From positions 87,571,033-87,635,032 of the forward strand of contig CM048845.1 of the NCBI GenBank assembly GCA_026545225.1: 64,000 bases of DNA, given 5' to 3'. The notes under the pieces were generated by a model, which saw only the letters and a program-made list of their open reading frames with translations, was not told where the DNA came from and did no database searches. Below are positions 46,431 to 56,743 of the stretch, piece by piece (the first letter of the stretch is position 1; every line of letters starts with the position of its first letter). The translations under genes and the position numbers were made by a program. This stretch comes from Cornus controversa. Its lineage: Eukaryota; Streptophyta; Magnoliopsida; Cornales; Cornaceae.

Positions 46431-47285
46431 ATATAGGGTGGCTTGACCGTTAGGCGATTTAGGTGGTCGACTAAGGCTCCATCCAATAGAAGGTCTCAAA
46501 ATTATTTTATTTTCTTAATAGGAGTTTCTAATATTTTTATTTTCTAATATTATTAGACTTTCTAAATTTTTATTTCCTTGTATTTTTAGACACCAACCAA
46601 TGTTAAATATTTAATAATAGATCCAAATAATTTAATTAATTCTAAAACTTTTAATTTCTATCCTTATCTCAACACATTCCTTCTTTTTTTTCCTCTCTGT
46701 CACTCCTCATTTCACCTTTTTTTTTTTATGAATTGTCGAATATATATTGAACAAATAATCTTCTTTTAACTTTCATCTTTTTTCCATGTTCCTCACGTTT
46801 TCTCCTCTTCTCTCATTATAGCATTTTTTTTTGTTAAAATAAATAATAAAATAACAAAAATTTAGATGAAAAATCAACAAATGAACAATAAAGTCATTTA
46901 AAAGAATTAGAAGACAATACAACAATGAAAGAAAAATATATTAGCGACTAAGATTCAGAATGATAATCAAATGTTTGATAAGAAATTTTTTTATGAAAAA
47001 CGTTAAAAAATAAAGAGGAAGAAAGTGAACCAAGTAAAAAAAAATTGAAGATCTTATTCAAAATATATATTCTATTCCCACAAATATTTATGCACCGAAA
47101 AATAATTCTTAAAAAATTCAGAAATTTATTAGTAGAAAATGGTCCAATTAAATATAATAATTTTAATAAGAATGATTTTTATATAAATATTATTAACTAA
47201 TATTTGATATTAGTATATTACATGTTAAAGGGCTTCTCTTATATTTTTCGCCTAAGGCCTCAAATTATGTTGTGCCACCCCTATA
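46431..47285. mobile_element. Possible TIR element of about 0.85 kb
   Basis: Left end ATATAGGGTGGC with TTAGGCGATTT; right end TTTCGCCTAAGGCC then GTGCCACCCCTATA. The ends are roughly inverted (TATAGGGGTGGC, then TTAGGCG). Very AT-rich, non-coding interior. No clear TSD. Confidence 0.45.
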
Positions 47286-48290
47286 TTATATATACCCATA
47301 ACTCATGTTTTATGTATGGGCAACATCTAATACCCCAAAGAGAAGTTATAATCAATACAAGAAATTTGTAATGTTCATAGAATCAAAATATATAGTTTGA
47401 TGTGTTTCTCTTCCATACCTAAATTCTCTTCAAGACATCACCTTGACATTAAAAGTCTAAACAAACTATCTTCGGTTGCATGGAATTGATACCTTAATTA
47501 AAATTGGAATTGGAGAACAATGAGTTAAAATATGATATTGTTAAATGTGATGTAATTGAATTACGTACAATAACGCTATCTTTGAGAGCATAGAATTGTT
47601 GTCTTCGAATTATTTATCAAAAAAGGTAAAAAAGAGTCTTGGATCAAGAATTGGAAAACAGTTACTTCAAATAAAACTGATTTTCTTTTAAGTACAATTC
47701 CAAAACAACGATTTCATACTTTCAAACGCAACATAAAAAAGTAATTTTGGCTATATTATTGTTGTTTGAACTCTATTAGGAATAATATGGCGAATGTGTG
47801 TGCGTTTGCTAAAATTTTCAAATTCATCGTATCCTTTAAAAGCTATAAAAACCAAGAGTAACAAGCATATGAATGCAAGCCAACCTCTATTATAGAATTA
47901 AGTAACAATTCAAAACAACTCGGCTCGATACAAGTTGAGGTAGGAAGCAAATATTTTAAAGAGGCTTTTAATATGTTGATATAAACAACATTAATCAACT
48001 TTACAATTCTTATGTAAAATCCACTGTCTTACTTTTTTGATATGCAAAAAAAAAAAAATTGGGATTTTGAAGAATATAAGAACTTTAACTAAGAGAAATA
48101 AAAAGTTACTTTAATTTTGATATATTTAGATCTAACTATCAAAAATTGCGAAGTACTTTTAGTTTATAAGTTATAAAAATTGAATAGTTACTTATAAAAA
48201 AAAGAAAGTAATTTGAATATAAGGCAACAGGAAATAACAATACAAGTGAGCAAAATTAAGGACAACCAAATATTTCATTGAGAGAAAGCA
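47286..48290. other. AT-rich intergenic; no gene seen
   Basis: Only short frames. 47405-47450 (TTCTCTTCCATACC, then CTTCAAGACATCACCTTGAC) resembles the leader region of the broken thionin-like gene at 46345-46385, so it may be a remnant of a further copy. An exon 1 for the orphan exon at 48308 was looked for and not found. Confidence 0.45.
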
Positions 48291-48307
48291 CTACTTCTTT
48301 TTGTCAG

Positions 48308-48378
48308 GTGAAGATGAAGTGGAAGGTTGTGTTGGTTTCTGCTCAGAGACTTGCACCAACAATTACTTATTACCTTAG
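48308..48378 (+). pseudogene. Orphan exon 2 of a thionin-like gene
   Basis: After a good acceptor (TTCTTTTTGTCAG) come 71 nt, exactly the length and phase of exon 2 of the intact gene (50918-50988). They encode EDEVEGCVGFCSETCTNNYL before TAG, against ERVESCVGSCSEMCTKNYL in the intact gene, keeping all three cysteines (C-x3-C-x3-C). No exon 1 with a signal peptide and cysteine core is visible in the preceding kilobase, so the copy is partial. Confidence 0.8.
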
Positions 48379-48581
48379 AAGAATAATTAATGTCTGGACA
48401 AAGCATTTTGAAACAACCTTTTTCATTCACATTTTGTAAAATTTAATGTTGAATGTGGAGTGAATGATTGTTATATACACTATGAGTGCTTTGTTTTATT
48501 GGAACTTCCACTTAAAGTGTTATAGTAAGAATTTGGATTTAACGAAAAAAATAGTATTAGTATAAGATATTCTGGATGAAT

Positions 48582-48842
48582 AGTTAAAACGAAATGAATA
48601 GTGATAGACTCATTATTTATTGAATACATTCAACTAAGTCTCACATATATCTAGTACAGTATATCTAATAGATGGGGATATTTCAACTCCCCATTTCGTT
48701 TTAACTTTTTGGCATTAATGAATAGTCATAGACTTATCATTTATTGAATACACTCAACTAAGTCTCACAAATATCGAGTGGAGTGTATCTAATAGATGGG
48801 GGATCCTTCAACTCCCCATTTCGTTTTAACTTTTTGGCCATA
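48582..48842. repeat. Two-copy 124-bp tandem repeat with inverted ends
   Basis: Unit 1 starts at 48596 and unit 2 at 48720 (GAATAGTGATAGAC / GAATAGTCATAGAC). Both end CATTTCGTTTTAACTTTTTGGC. A reverse complement of that end (GTTAAAACGAAATG) precedes unit 1 at about 48582, so the whole could be a small TIR element with an internally duplicated body. Confidence 0.8.
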
Positions 48843-48958
48843 AATCATTATTTTTAGCATAATTAATTCACAATAGAGGTCGGACTTCATGCAATTATCA
48901 AGTGCTCATTCATGCTAAAGTGAAGCGAGTTCGAATCTAGTGATAAATTAATGAGGTA

Positions 48959-49212
48959 GGGGTGCAGAGACGGTCAGGAGATTTGCCTAGAAGTAGCCAC
49001 CCTTGAAAGAGTGCATCATAACTCCCTAATCGAGCGCTCTTGCACCAAAAATGAAATGGGGCTAAGTGATTTACCAAAGCTGTGATGTAAAAATACATCG
49101 ATAGGGGAGCGTTCTGCCTTAGAGGGAACCATCCGTGCAGTGGTGAACGAAATGGAAGCGAAGATGTCGGCTTGAATAACGCAAACATTGATGAGAATCT
49201 AATGCCCCAAAC
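48959..49212 (+). pseudogene. Chloroplast 23S rRNA fragment in nuclear DNA (NUPT)
   Basis: Sequence like plastid 23S rRNA: GGGTGCAGAGACGGTCAGGA, TTTGCCTAGAAGTAGCCACC, ATCGAGCGCTCTTGC, GATGTAAAAATACATCGATA, GGGGAGCGTTCTGCCTTAGA, ATGTCGGCTTGAATAACGCA and AATGCCCC. Many C/T-type changes (for example CATCATAACTCCCTAATCGA) show that it is an old, non-functional insert of about 254 bp. A 110-codon frame on the other strand is an artefact of this. Confidence 0.88.
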
Positions 49213-49417
49213 TGAATGAGCCTCTCTAGAAATTGAGGGTAAAGATGTCTTAGTATTCATGTCTTTCAAATTTTGCTAAATGGAAAGCCTTGTGCACTAT
49301 TTACCACCTACAACCTACTTCACTATGGTGGACAACATAATAATGATGTTGATGATGAATATCACAACATTCACAAGGGGGACCATAGATACAAGGAGGG
49401 ATAATAATTACCAATAT

Positions 49418-49554
49418 GATAATGTTTGAGAAGGTGAAGCTATGACTTGGAACTTGAAGTTCACACACACACACAGACATACATACATATGTATGTCTGT
49501 GTGTGTGTGTGAACTTCAAGTTCCAAGTCAGGCTTCACCTTCTCAAGCATTATC
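49418..49554. repeat. Near-perfect inverted repeat (hairpin), about 137 bp
   Basis: The left arm runs GATAATGTTTGAGAAGGTGA ... GACTTGGAACTTGAAGTTCA, then (CA)n and ACATACAT; the right arm is its complement ending CAAGCATTATC. The loop is essentially absent (centre ATGTATGTC region near 49488). Only a few mismatches and one bulge separate arms of about 67 bases. It could be a MITE, or a transcribed hairpin giving small RNAs. Confidence 0.9.
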
Positions 49555-50480
49555 GAACATCCTGCTATAGTATAATGATACGTTGAGGGCTACAATGATT
49601 GTAGAGTTTGAGTAATATTTGTTCTCTCTGCCCAAAGAAAAGGTACTATGTAGTGCATGTCACTTAACATAATTCATGAAAGTGAAGCCAAGGATGAGAA
49701 ATATTGAAATAATAATATCTATGGGTAAATGAGTCAGATTCTAATTCAAACCAAAAGGAGCTAATTAATTAACCTTTGTTATTAAGAGATGATGTGGAAG
49801 TGTTTATTTAGTAAATAATTCAAAAAGAATAATTTAACTATTTAAGAAAAGACAATCCACATGTGATACAGAGAGAATGACTTATTTCACAAGTGTGTAA
49901 AGTTGATATTAGTTAACATTTCTGAAAGACAATAGTTGTTTGTTTAATCTTTAAATAATGCTACAATGTCCGATCGATTTTTTATGCGACTCTATTGGTC
50001 AGTGTTAGATAAGAATACAATTTCTCTCCACACAATGATTATCTAAACGATTGCGATTTCAGTCAATATGTGAATATTTATTTCAATGATTGCGATATCA
50101 GTTGGTAATTAAAAAAAAATCCACAAATTTATCTTTTTCCTTAATCTTTTATTTAGAATTGGAGTTTTTGGCATTTATATTCCTAAGTCATATATATTAT
50201 TTCAGTCATGTTCATAGAGGATCCAATAAAGTAAGTAATTGGTTGGCAACATCATGACATTCCCAAATAAGGTACACACTGTTGCTATTCATCAAAGGTG
50301 TTAGAGGTTGTGGTTGAGGACCCTTGTTGCCCATCTCCCTTCAGTGGTTTTGGTGTAGTTTCACTCTCTTTATTAGCCCACCAAAGAAGAGAACAAAAAG
50401 ATATCACATGTCATATGACTTTAAGATATGTGTATCACAAGCTTGAATTTACATACTTTATCTACATATTTAAAAAAAGA
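49555..50480. other. Intergenic, upstream of the intact thionin-like gene
   Basis: No gene recognised. It contains the gene's distal promoter. Confidence 0.5.
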
Positions 50481-50490
50481 GTTGTTGGAG

Positions 50491-50500
50491 TATATATATA
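50491..50500 (+). promoter_or_regulatory. TATA box of the thionin-like gene
   Basis: TATATATATA 48 bases upstream of the ATG at 50548, followed by a short leader (GGTTTTCATATCTTCTTGC). Confidence 0.65.
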
Positions 50501-50547
50501 GGAGATGCAATCTGGTTTAGGTTTTCATATCTTCTTGCAACAGAGAG

Positions 50548-50826
50548 ATGGAGGGAAGAAAATTAGGGGCACTGATGGTGGTGGTTCTGGCATTGGGGAT
50601 GCTTGTAGGGCAGTCCACAGGTTCTTTCAAGGATTGCTATGTGGGATGCTTCATTTTCTGCATGCTAAAACCTTCTCAGTCTGCTTTTTCTTGTTCAACC
50701 CAATGCCTAAAAGACTGTATCATCCCAAATTCTCCTCAGGATATCCATGTAGATAGCCATCACTTCTGCAAACTTGGTTGTGCTTCTTCCTTGTGCACCA
50801 ACATCAGCACAAAACAAAATCCTGGT

Positions 50827-50882
<56 letters not shown>

Positions 50883-50988
50883 CGTTCATTCATGTATACC
50901 TTATTTTGCTTTATCAGATGGAGAGAGAGTGGAAAGCTGTGTGGGTTCCTGCTCGGAAATGTGCACCAAGAATTACTTGTCGCCTTAA
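50548..50988 (+). CDS. Thionin-like secreted cysteine-rich peptide precursor, intact
   Basis: Exons 50548-50824 and 50918-50988; donor CCTG/GTAACT, acceptor ATCAG; 115 residues after splicing. Residues 1-26 form a signal peptide (MEGRKLGALMVVVLALGMLV). The mature part has C-x3-C-x3-C-x11-C-x3-C-x3-C, then further cysteines and a final C-x3-C-x3-C in exon 2 (ESCVGSCSEMC), as in plant thionin-like proteins with a C-terminal acidic propeptide. Likely secreted; defence or antimicrobial peptides in the family, exact activity unknown. The 93-nt intron is mostly (CT)n(AT)n and has no in-frame stop, so intron retention would keep the frame and give about 146 residues. Start chosen as first ATG after the TATA box, fitting the signal peptide. 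Confidence 0.85.
50829..50882 (+). repeat. (CT)n(AT)n microsatellite within the intron
   Basis: Fills most of the 93-nt intron of the thionin-like gene. Confidence 0.9.
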
Positions 50989-52512
50989 TTTAATCCAAAG
51001 AATCAGTATTTGCATTAGTAAAAGAAGTTAGTAATATCAAATGGGACTTCACTTCTTGTTTTACTCCATCGTTTATATATTATATAGTGTAATGTTAAAT
51101 TTAAGAGTGATTTCAGTTGATTCTGTGGAATCACTATGAATGCTGTCTTGGGCTATTCCCTCAATGTTCTTTCAAGGGTGGTCCAAGTGTTAGAAAAATG
51201 ACAAAGCTAGCTCAGTATTGGCCTGATTGAAGGATATTATTATTCACCATGGTGACCATTCACATGGGAGATAGAAGAATTATCTGCCAAAACAGAAACA
51301 GCTGAAGTCCCCAAGTCACACTACATGACATAAACAAGTTGAATTTCTTTCTCCTTCACCTTTATCAACAGCTATTGTTGGTTATCATTTTCTTATTGTC
51401 ATAGCATAACCCGTGAGCTATGAAGACAACTAGCCAACTATAAGATAAAAGTTATAGCATATGTGCAATTTTAGAGGGGACTTCACTGGTTCAAAACAGT
51501 GACCTATACAAGCCATGTACACATATACTTTCAACATATAAAAAAGGGCAACCTTGGTAAACAAGGCTCCGGCCATTATGCGGTCTAGGGGAGGATCAAA
51601 TGTACACAGCCGATCCAAAATTTTCTTGAAACAGATCAACCTTATTCGAGTTATTTCTTGTACAGGGTTTATCAAATCAATGTTTATATTATCAATCATG
51701 AGTAAATTGTTTTGAATTAATCTAATTCCTAAATCGAATCCCACTTTGTAAACTAATCATCACTTTATTAACTTATCCTCTTGTAAACCAGTATAGTGCA
51801 TAATCTTTTCCAGCAGATCAAACAATGGTTTTGTAATTTACATTACTTTTGTCTAAATGACATCAGAGAAGCTCATTGCAGTTGGGAATTTATCACAATA
51901 TCTCTTTTCAACATATATTCTAGGTTAAAAACTAGATTTTGAAAAGAAAGGCCAATTGGCACAGTATCAGTTAAAGAGAAGCGCACACAACATATTATTA
52001 TGAGTTCCAATGAATGAAAAAAGTACAAATGTAACCATAAATTGGAGAAGTAAGGAAACAAGAGATTAATCAACAGAAGCCATATCATTTCCATATAGTT
52101 GGCATGTTGTATGATATATTGAACTGCTCTGAAACCACCTGAACCTGTTTTAGATATAACAATTTCAAAGAGACGGGCCCAAAATAGGAAAAGGAAAAGG
52201 AACAGAGTTCTCTACAGAATAAGATATTAGCCAATTCAAATATTCAACCTAAATATTGCAATTTTATGTGACAAACAGTAATACTATATTAAGCTGTTCC
52301 ATGCCTCCAGAAACATATATTATGCGATTTAGGCATATGAATTTAGAAAATTCAGCCCGCGCTTACTGAAGATAAAGAACAGGAATTGGATAGGAACTCA
52401 GCTACACAAGGACTTACAAGAAAGCAAACTCTAAACAAGATATTTTTTCCTTCCCGGAGAAAAATGAGATGACAAATACAGAAGTGACGCTCGGGACAGT
52501 AGTAGAGCACCT
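50989..52512. other. Convergent 3' flanks of the thionin-like and NUP50 genes
   Basis: No further gene seen. It contains both 3' untranslated regions; exact polyadenylation sites cannot be fixed by eye. Confidence 0.5.
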
Positions 52513-53796
52513 TTAATCATCTGATGCCTTCGGAGAATTTTCCGGTGTCTTCAGAACCTCAGCCGTTTTAGCTTTATGGTCTGCGACAGTTGCACAGAAC
52601 TCTTCAACTATGGAAGCATCCCTGAACTTCAAAGCAAATGTAGAAAGACCATCCTTCCCTTCACCAATACTATTGACACAGGCAAAAGTGATGCCTCGCT
52701 TCTCCATATTTGTCAGTTTCATGTCTGCGTAGAGACTGGCATTCAAAATCAACCTATAATTTCCTCTAGCTCTCATAACAAGTCTGGCTTTCCCCGGCCC
52801 AGTTGTAGCGACATTCACCTTGAGCTCTCCCTTCCCTCTCTCCTTCCACCCTCCATCAAGAAACTCAAATATTACAGAATCAGCCGTGAAAACTGCCTTC
52901 TCGTTCTCCTCCCCCGTCTCAACGGGAACCTCCTGCATAGACACAAATCCACTCCCCTCACTCTTAGTAACAATGGATGCACCTGGCGTGCCAAAAAGGG
53001 AAGAACTTCCATTACTAGAAAGACCAAAACCGAAAGAAGGATAAGAAGGCTGGTCACTTTTCAGTCCAAGAGAACCAGAACTGAAACCTAGTTGAGGCCC
53101 ATCTTTTGGAATTGACCCAAATGAAAATGTAGAATTCGAAAATCCTGTTCCTGCAAGCCCTGTGAAGGCATTTTGGCTGCTTGAAAGCTGTTGAAATGAG
53201 CTTAATGATGCAGCTTCTGCACCTTTTTCTATATTTTCATTGCCACCATCTTTCTTGTCTTCGTTCTCGGTTTTCTCACCCTCAGCAACTTTGTTGTCTC
53301 CATTCTCAGTTTTATCACCTTCTGTTGTCTTCTCATCTGCTGATTCAGCTTTGTTTGCCTCATTGAGTGGATTGGCTTTCTCCTCATCTCCAGTAGATTC
53401 AGCCTCTACCTCATCAACCTTCTCTTCTGACTGCTTATTATTTTCAACTTTTTCCTTCTCAGTTTCCTTATCCCCATCCTTTTTCCCATCTACATCTACT
53501 GAATCCGTTTTCCCACTTTCTGCTTCAGTAACAACTTCAGATGGAGTAGCACTGGAAACAGTAGAAGGGACCAAGCAGATCCCTGCAAAAGGATTGGAAG
53601 AAGGGGCTGATGATGTTTGATGTCGACGAACTTTGACAATTCTTCTACTTGCCAGCACCTCATCACTTGCTTTCTTGAAGGTTCCGGTCTCTTGTTCAGA
53701 GGCCTCTTCCTCATCGTCGAGACCCGGGTTATCTCGAGATAGTTGCCTTCCTGCAGCCCTCTTCTTTGATGGTTGAAGGAAATTTTCTTCCTCCAT
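52513..53796 (-). CDS. NUP50: NUP50-like nucleoporin with RanBP1 domain
   Basis: 427 residues in one coding exon. Nuclear-pore basket nucleoporin that binds importin-alpha and Ran and helps recycle import complexes (family knowledge). The N-terminus (MEEENFLQPSKKRAAGRQL, then NPGLDDEEE and ETGTFKKASDEVLASRRIV) is the plant NUP50 signature. It is followed by a Lys/Glu/Asp-rich linker (about 95-195), FG motifs (FSFGSIPKDG, SFGFGLSSNGSSSLFG; about 225-285) and a C-terminal Ran-binding domain at about 301-412 (VIFEFLDGGWKERGKGELKV, MRARGNYRLILNASLYADMK). The start is the ATG at 53796. An upstream frame begins only with TTG at 53832 and that stretch is the 5' leader. An intron acceptor lies 53 bp upstream of the ATG. 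Confidence 0.93.
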   Translation of the reverse strand: MEEENFLQPSKKRAAGRQLSRDNPGLDDEEEASEQETGTFKKASDEVLASRRIVKVRRHQTSSAPSSNPFAGICLVPSTVSSATPSEVVTEAESGKTDSVDVDGKKDGDKETEKEKVENNKQSEEKVDEVEAESTGDEEKANPLNEANKAESADEKTTEGDKTENGDNKVAEGEKTENEDKKDGGNENIEKGAEAASLSSFQQLSSSQNAFTGLAGTGFSNSTFSFGSIPKDGPQLGFSSGSLGLKSDQPSYPSFGFGLSSNGSSSLFGTPGASIVTKSEGSGFVSMQEVPVETGEENEKAVFTADSVIFEFLDGGWKERGKGELKVNVATTGPGKARLVMRARGNYRLILNASLYADMKLTNMEKRGITFACVNSIGEGKDGLSTFALKFRDASIVEEFCATVADHKAKTAEVLKTPENSPKASDD

Positions 53797-53849
53797 TAAA
53801 AGGTTTGAGTAAAGGAGCGCCTTCCTCGACAAAAAGGGATAAGGTTATT
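53797..53849 (-). other. 5' leader exon segment of NUP50 with intron acceptor
   Basis: On the minus strand TTACTGATTGTTGTGATTTCCTGCAG (branch-point-like TTACTGAT, then pyrimidine-rich) ends at 53850, so a 5'-UTR intron probably ends there and the leader exon is AAATAACCTTATCCC onwards. The matching first exon is not fixed; see 62497-62640 for a candidate. Confidence 0.55.
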
Positions 53850-54477
53850 TCTGCAGGAAATCACAACAATCAGTAACCTGACATGACCATAAACCAAACT
53901 TACAAATGAACAACACGTCAGCAACAAACAACTTTTCATCCTCATGGACAAGAAATAAACTATTTGAAAACAAGTTAGAGCAGGGGTGAGATGAAATAAC
54001 AGCAACGATATAGCGTGCAACTACAAAAATCAAGTAAATGGCGTTGATTGGATCCCTTTACGATCAAGGATGGGAGAACAAGAGGATGGAGGGCTTTCTT
54101 GTCCAGACCTCGAGGTCCAACTCCTCATCATAATAAAACGATACAACTCCTCATACTCTGCAGATGAATCCAGATTACAAGAAGGAAAAAACCTCCAAAT
54201 ATTTATCTTTTAACAACTTAAGCTCTTCAACCACACCATCCATCAAATCCCCAATCTAGGCGTAGTGGCATATCCAACAAACAGCAATCAGCCTAAGAAA
54301 GGAGAAAGGGCATTGCAGAAACATTTGTTAAATGACTTTCCTATGACTCGCTATAGCATACAAAATTTTAGAATGACAACAATTCCTAGCAGTCAACATA
54401 TCCACTAAAATGCCAAAGCAATTGTACACATTGGTTAAGTGCTGACATGGCATCTAAGAGGATGGGGTAGGATTATG
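53850..54477. other. NUP50 upstream or 5'-UTR intron sequence
   Basis: T-rich on the minus strand near 53850-54000. No gene recognised. Confidence 0.5.
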
Positions 54478-54482
54478 GTTTC

Positions 54483-54605
54483 TGTTAGAATGTATATTGT
54501 TAGGGCATTTGTGTAATTACACCCTACAAGGGTATTATTGTCATTGTATTCCTTGTACAGAATATACAATTGCAACTATTCAATCTCTCCTCTACGTTTC
54601 TACAT
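54483..54605 (+). repeat. 5' LTR of Copia G (shortened)
   Basis: Matches 56744-56901 except for a missing internal stretch of about 34 bases (ATATGGGGCTAAGTTCC region of LTR2). Confidence 0.85.
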
Positions 54606-55100
54606 GGAGTAGCAAAACGGAAAAATAGGCACTTAATTGAAATCACTCGAACTTTAATGATCCATATGAATCTTCCCAAACCATTTTGGAGAGATGTTTT
54701 AACTGCTTGTTATTTAATTAATCATATGCCATCTTTTGTTCTTAACTGAACGTCTCTTTATTCTATTGTTTTTCCTAATCGTCCTCTATTTGTGGTGTCT
54801 CCTTGTGTTTATGGTTGCGTATGCTTTGCGCATGTGTTACGTCCCGACACAGATAAACTATCTCCTCGTGCAATTAAGTGTGCCCTTTGTTGGCTACTCT
54901 CGAACTCAAAAGGGATATAAATGTTGGGATCCTAGCACTCGTCGTTATTTTGTGTGTATGGATGTGACCTTCTTTGAAGACACTTCTTTCTCCTCTTCCC
55001 GTGGTTTGTCTTTACATACAAATTTACAACTTCCCTTACCTGTTATCTCAGTTTCTACTGAGTCGGTCACACCAAAACCCCTTCAAGTGTATAGTTGACG
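54606..55100 (+). pseudogene. Copia G integrase C-terminal part
   Basis: Broken frames: PFWRDVLTACYLINHMP, then KCAFVGYSRTQKGYKCWDPS, RRYFVCMDVTFFEDTSF (54736-55098), a standard Copia integrase-to-RT junction. A stop precedes the second half. Confidence 0.85.
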
Positions 55101-55319
55101 ACCACAAGAGGCATCCCACCAATTGTCTATTCTCTTGAGGTTCCTCCTCATGCTGCTCTTGACCTTCCTATTGCTTTGCACAAAGGTACTCGTTCTTGTG
55201 TTACCGCACATCCGATTTCTAATTTTGTCTCATATAATCATTTATCACCCGCTTTGTCATGTTTTTTTATCCCAGTTGTCTACCACTCTTGTTCCCAAGA
55301 CTTTGACAGAGGCTCTTTC

Positions 55320-55962
55320 TAATCCTAACTAGCAAAAGGCAATGGTCGATGAAATGGATGCCCTTCATCGTAATGGGACTTGGGATCTTGTTCCCTTACC
55401 TCCTAGTTCCAAACCTGTTGGTTGTTAGTGGGTATACACTGTCAAGTACCTTCATGATGGTTCTATTGAACATTTCAAGGCTCGTCTTGTTACAAAAGGG
55501 TATATCCAGACATATGGTGTTGATTATGATGAGACATTTTCCCCTGTTGCTAAGATTTCTTCTATTAGAGTCCTTATTTCCCTTGTTGTCAATCGTCACT
55601 GGCCGCTGTTTCAGTTAGATGTCAAAAAGTATCATCACACTGTTTGTCGCCTTAAGAAGGCCCTCTATGGATTGAAACAATCTCCAAGAGCTTGGTTTGG
55701 AAAATTCTCCGAGACAGCATTAGAATTTGGTCTTAGCAGATGCCAAACAGATCATTCGGTCTTTCACCAGCACACTAAAACTGGCTTCATTTTTCTTGTT
55801 GTGTATGTAAATGATATTGTTATCACAGGTGACAATTATAAAGGCATTGCTAAGTTGAAGTTGTTTCTACATAACAGGTTTCACACTAAAGACTTGGGTG
55901 AGCTTAGATATTTTCTGGGTATTGAAGTTGCTAGATCTAAGGAAGGTATCAGTTTATCCTAA
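55320..55962 (+). pseudogene. Copia G reverse transcriptase
   Basis: KARLVTKGYIQTYGVDYDET, FSPVAKISSIRVLISLVVN, KKALYGLKQSPRAWFGKF and the catalytic box VVYVNDIVITGDN, where the family has YVDD: one catalytic Asp is Asn. In-frame stops (for example at 55426) add to the decay. Confidence 0.9.
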
Positions 55963-56005
55963 AGAAAATATGTGTTGGACTTATTAGAAGAAACTGGTAT
56001 GTTAG

Positions 56006-56600
56006 GTGGTTGTCTACGATGCTCTTATGGATCCAAATATAAAACTCTTATTTGATGAGGGTGATTTATTTGATGACCCCGGCAGATATCGACACCTTGT
56101 TGGGAAATTGATTTATCTCACAATTACTCGGCCTGATATTTCATATGCAGTTAGTGTTGTAAGCCAGTTTATGGGAGCTCCTAGGATGCAACATTGGAAT
56201 GTCGTTCTACGGATTATTCGATATCTCAAGCAAGTTCCAGGATTTGGGTTGTTGTATAAATCTAATGGAAATCTCAACGTGGAATGTTTTACAGATGTTG
56301 ATTGGGCTGGCTCTCTCTCAAATAGGAGATCTACTACAGGCTATTGCACATTTGTAGGAGAGAATCTTGTTACATGGAGAAGTAAGAAACAAATAGTAGT
56401 AGCTAGGTCTAGTGTTGAAGCTGAGTACAGGGCAATGGCCCATACCTCTAGTGAGTTGACATGGCTATAACATTTTATTGAGGAACTTGGGGTGATGGTC
56501 ACAACTCCTATTCCGTTATTCTATGATAACCAAGCAGCTCTTCACATTGCATCAAATCCTCTATTCCATGAGAGAACAAAGCATATTGAAGTTGATTGTC
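56006..56600 (+). pseudogene. Copia G RNase H
   Basis: GRYRHLVGKLIYLTITRPDI, VSVVSQFMGAPRMQHWNVVL, CFTDVDWAGSLSNRRSTTGY, then SSVEAEYRAMAHTSSELTWL and, after a [23 protein letters not shown]. The RNase H core residues are largely kept but the frame is broken at 56469. Confidence 0.88.
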
Positions 56601-56743
56601 ACTTCATTTGAGAAAAAATATTAAGTGGGAACATCTCTATTCCATTTGTGAAATCTGAAGCTCTTGGTAACAATCGGTTGAAAACTATTTGCTTCAAGCT
56701 TGAATTATATGATATATATTCTCCAGCTTGAGGGAAGGGGAGT

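Noticed and set aside
48937-49269. 110-codon minus-strand frame
   Set aside because: It is the complement of the chloroplast 23S rRNA fragment, not a protein gene.
52576-53620. Several + strand frames of 60-170 codons
   Set aside because: Antisense shadows of the NUP50 coding exon, whose domain match is unambiguous.
53797-53832. N-terminal extension of NUP50 (MSRKALLYSNLL)
   Set aside because: The codon at its start is TTG. The ATG at 53796 gives the conserved plant N-terminus, and the stretch behaves as 5' leader.
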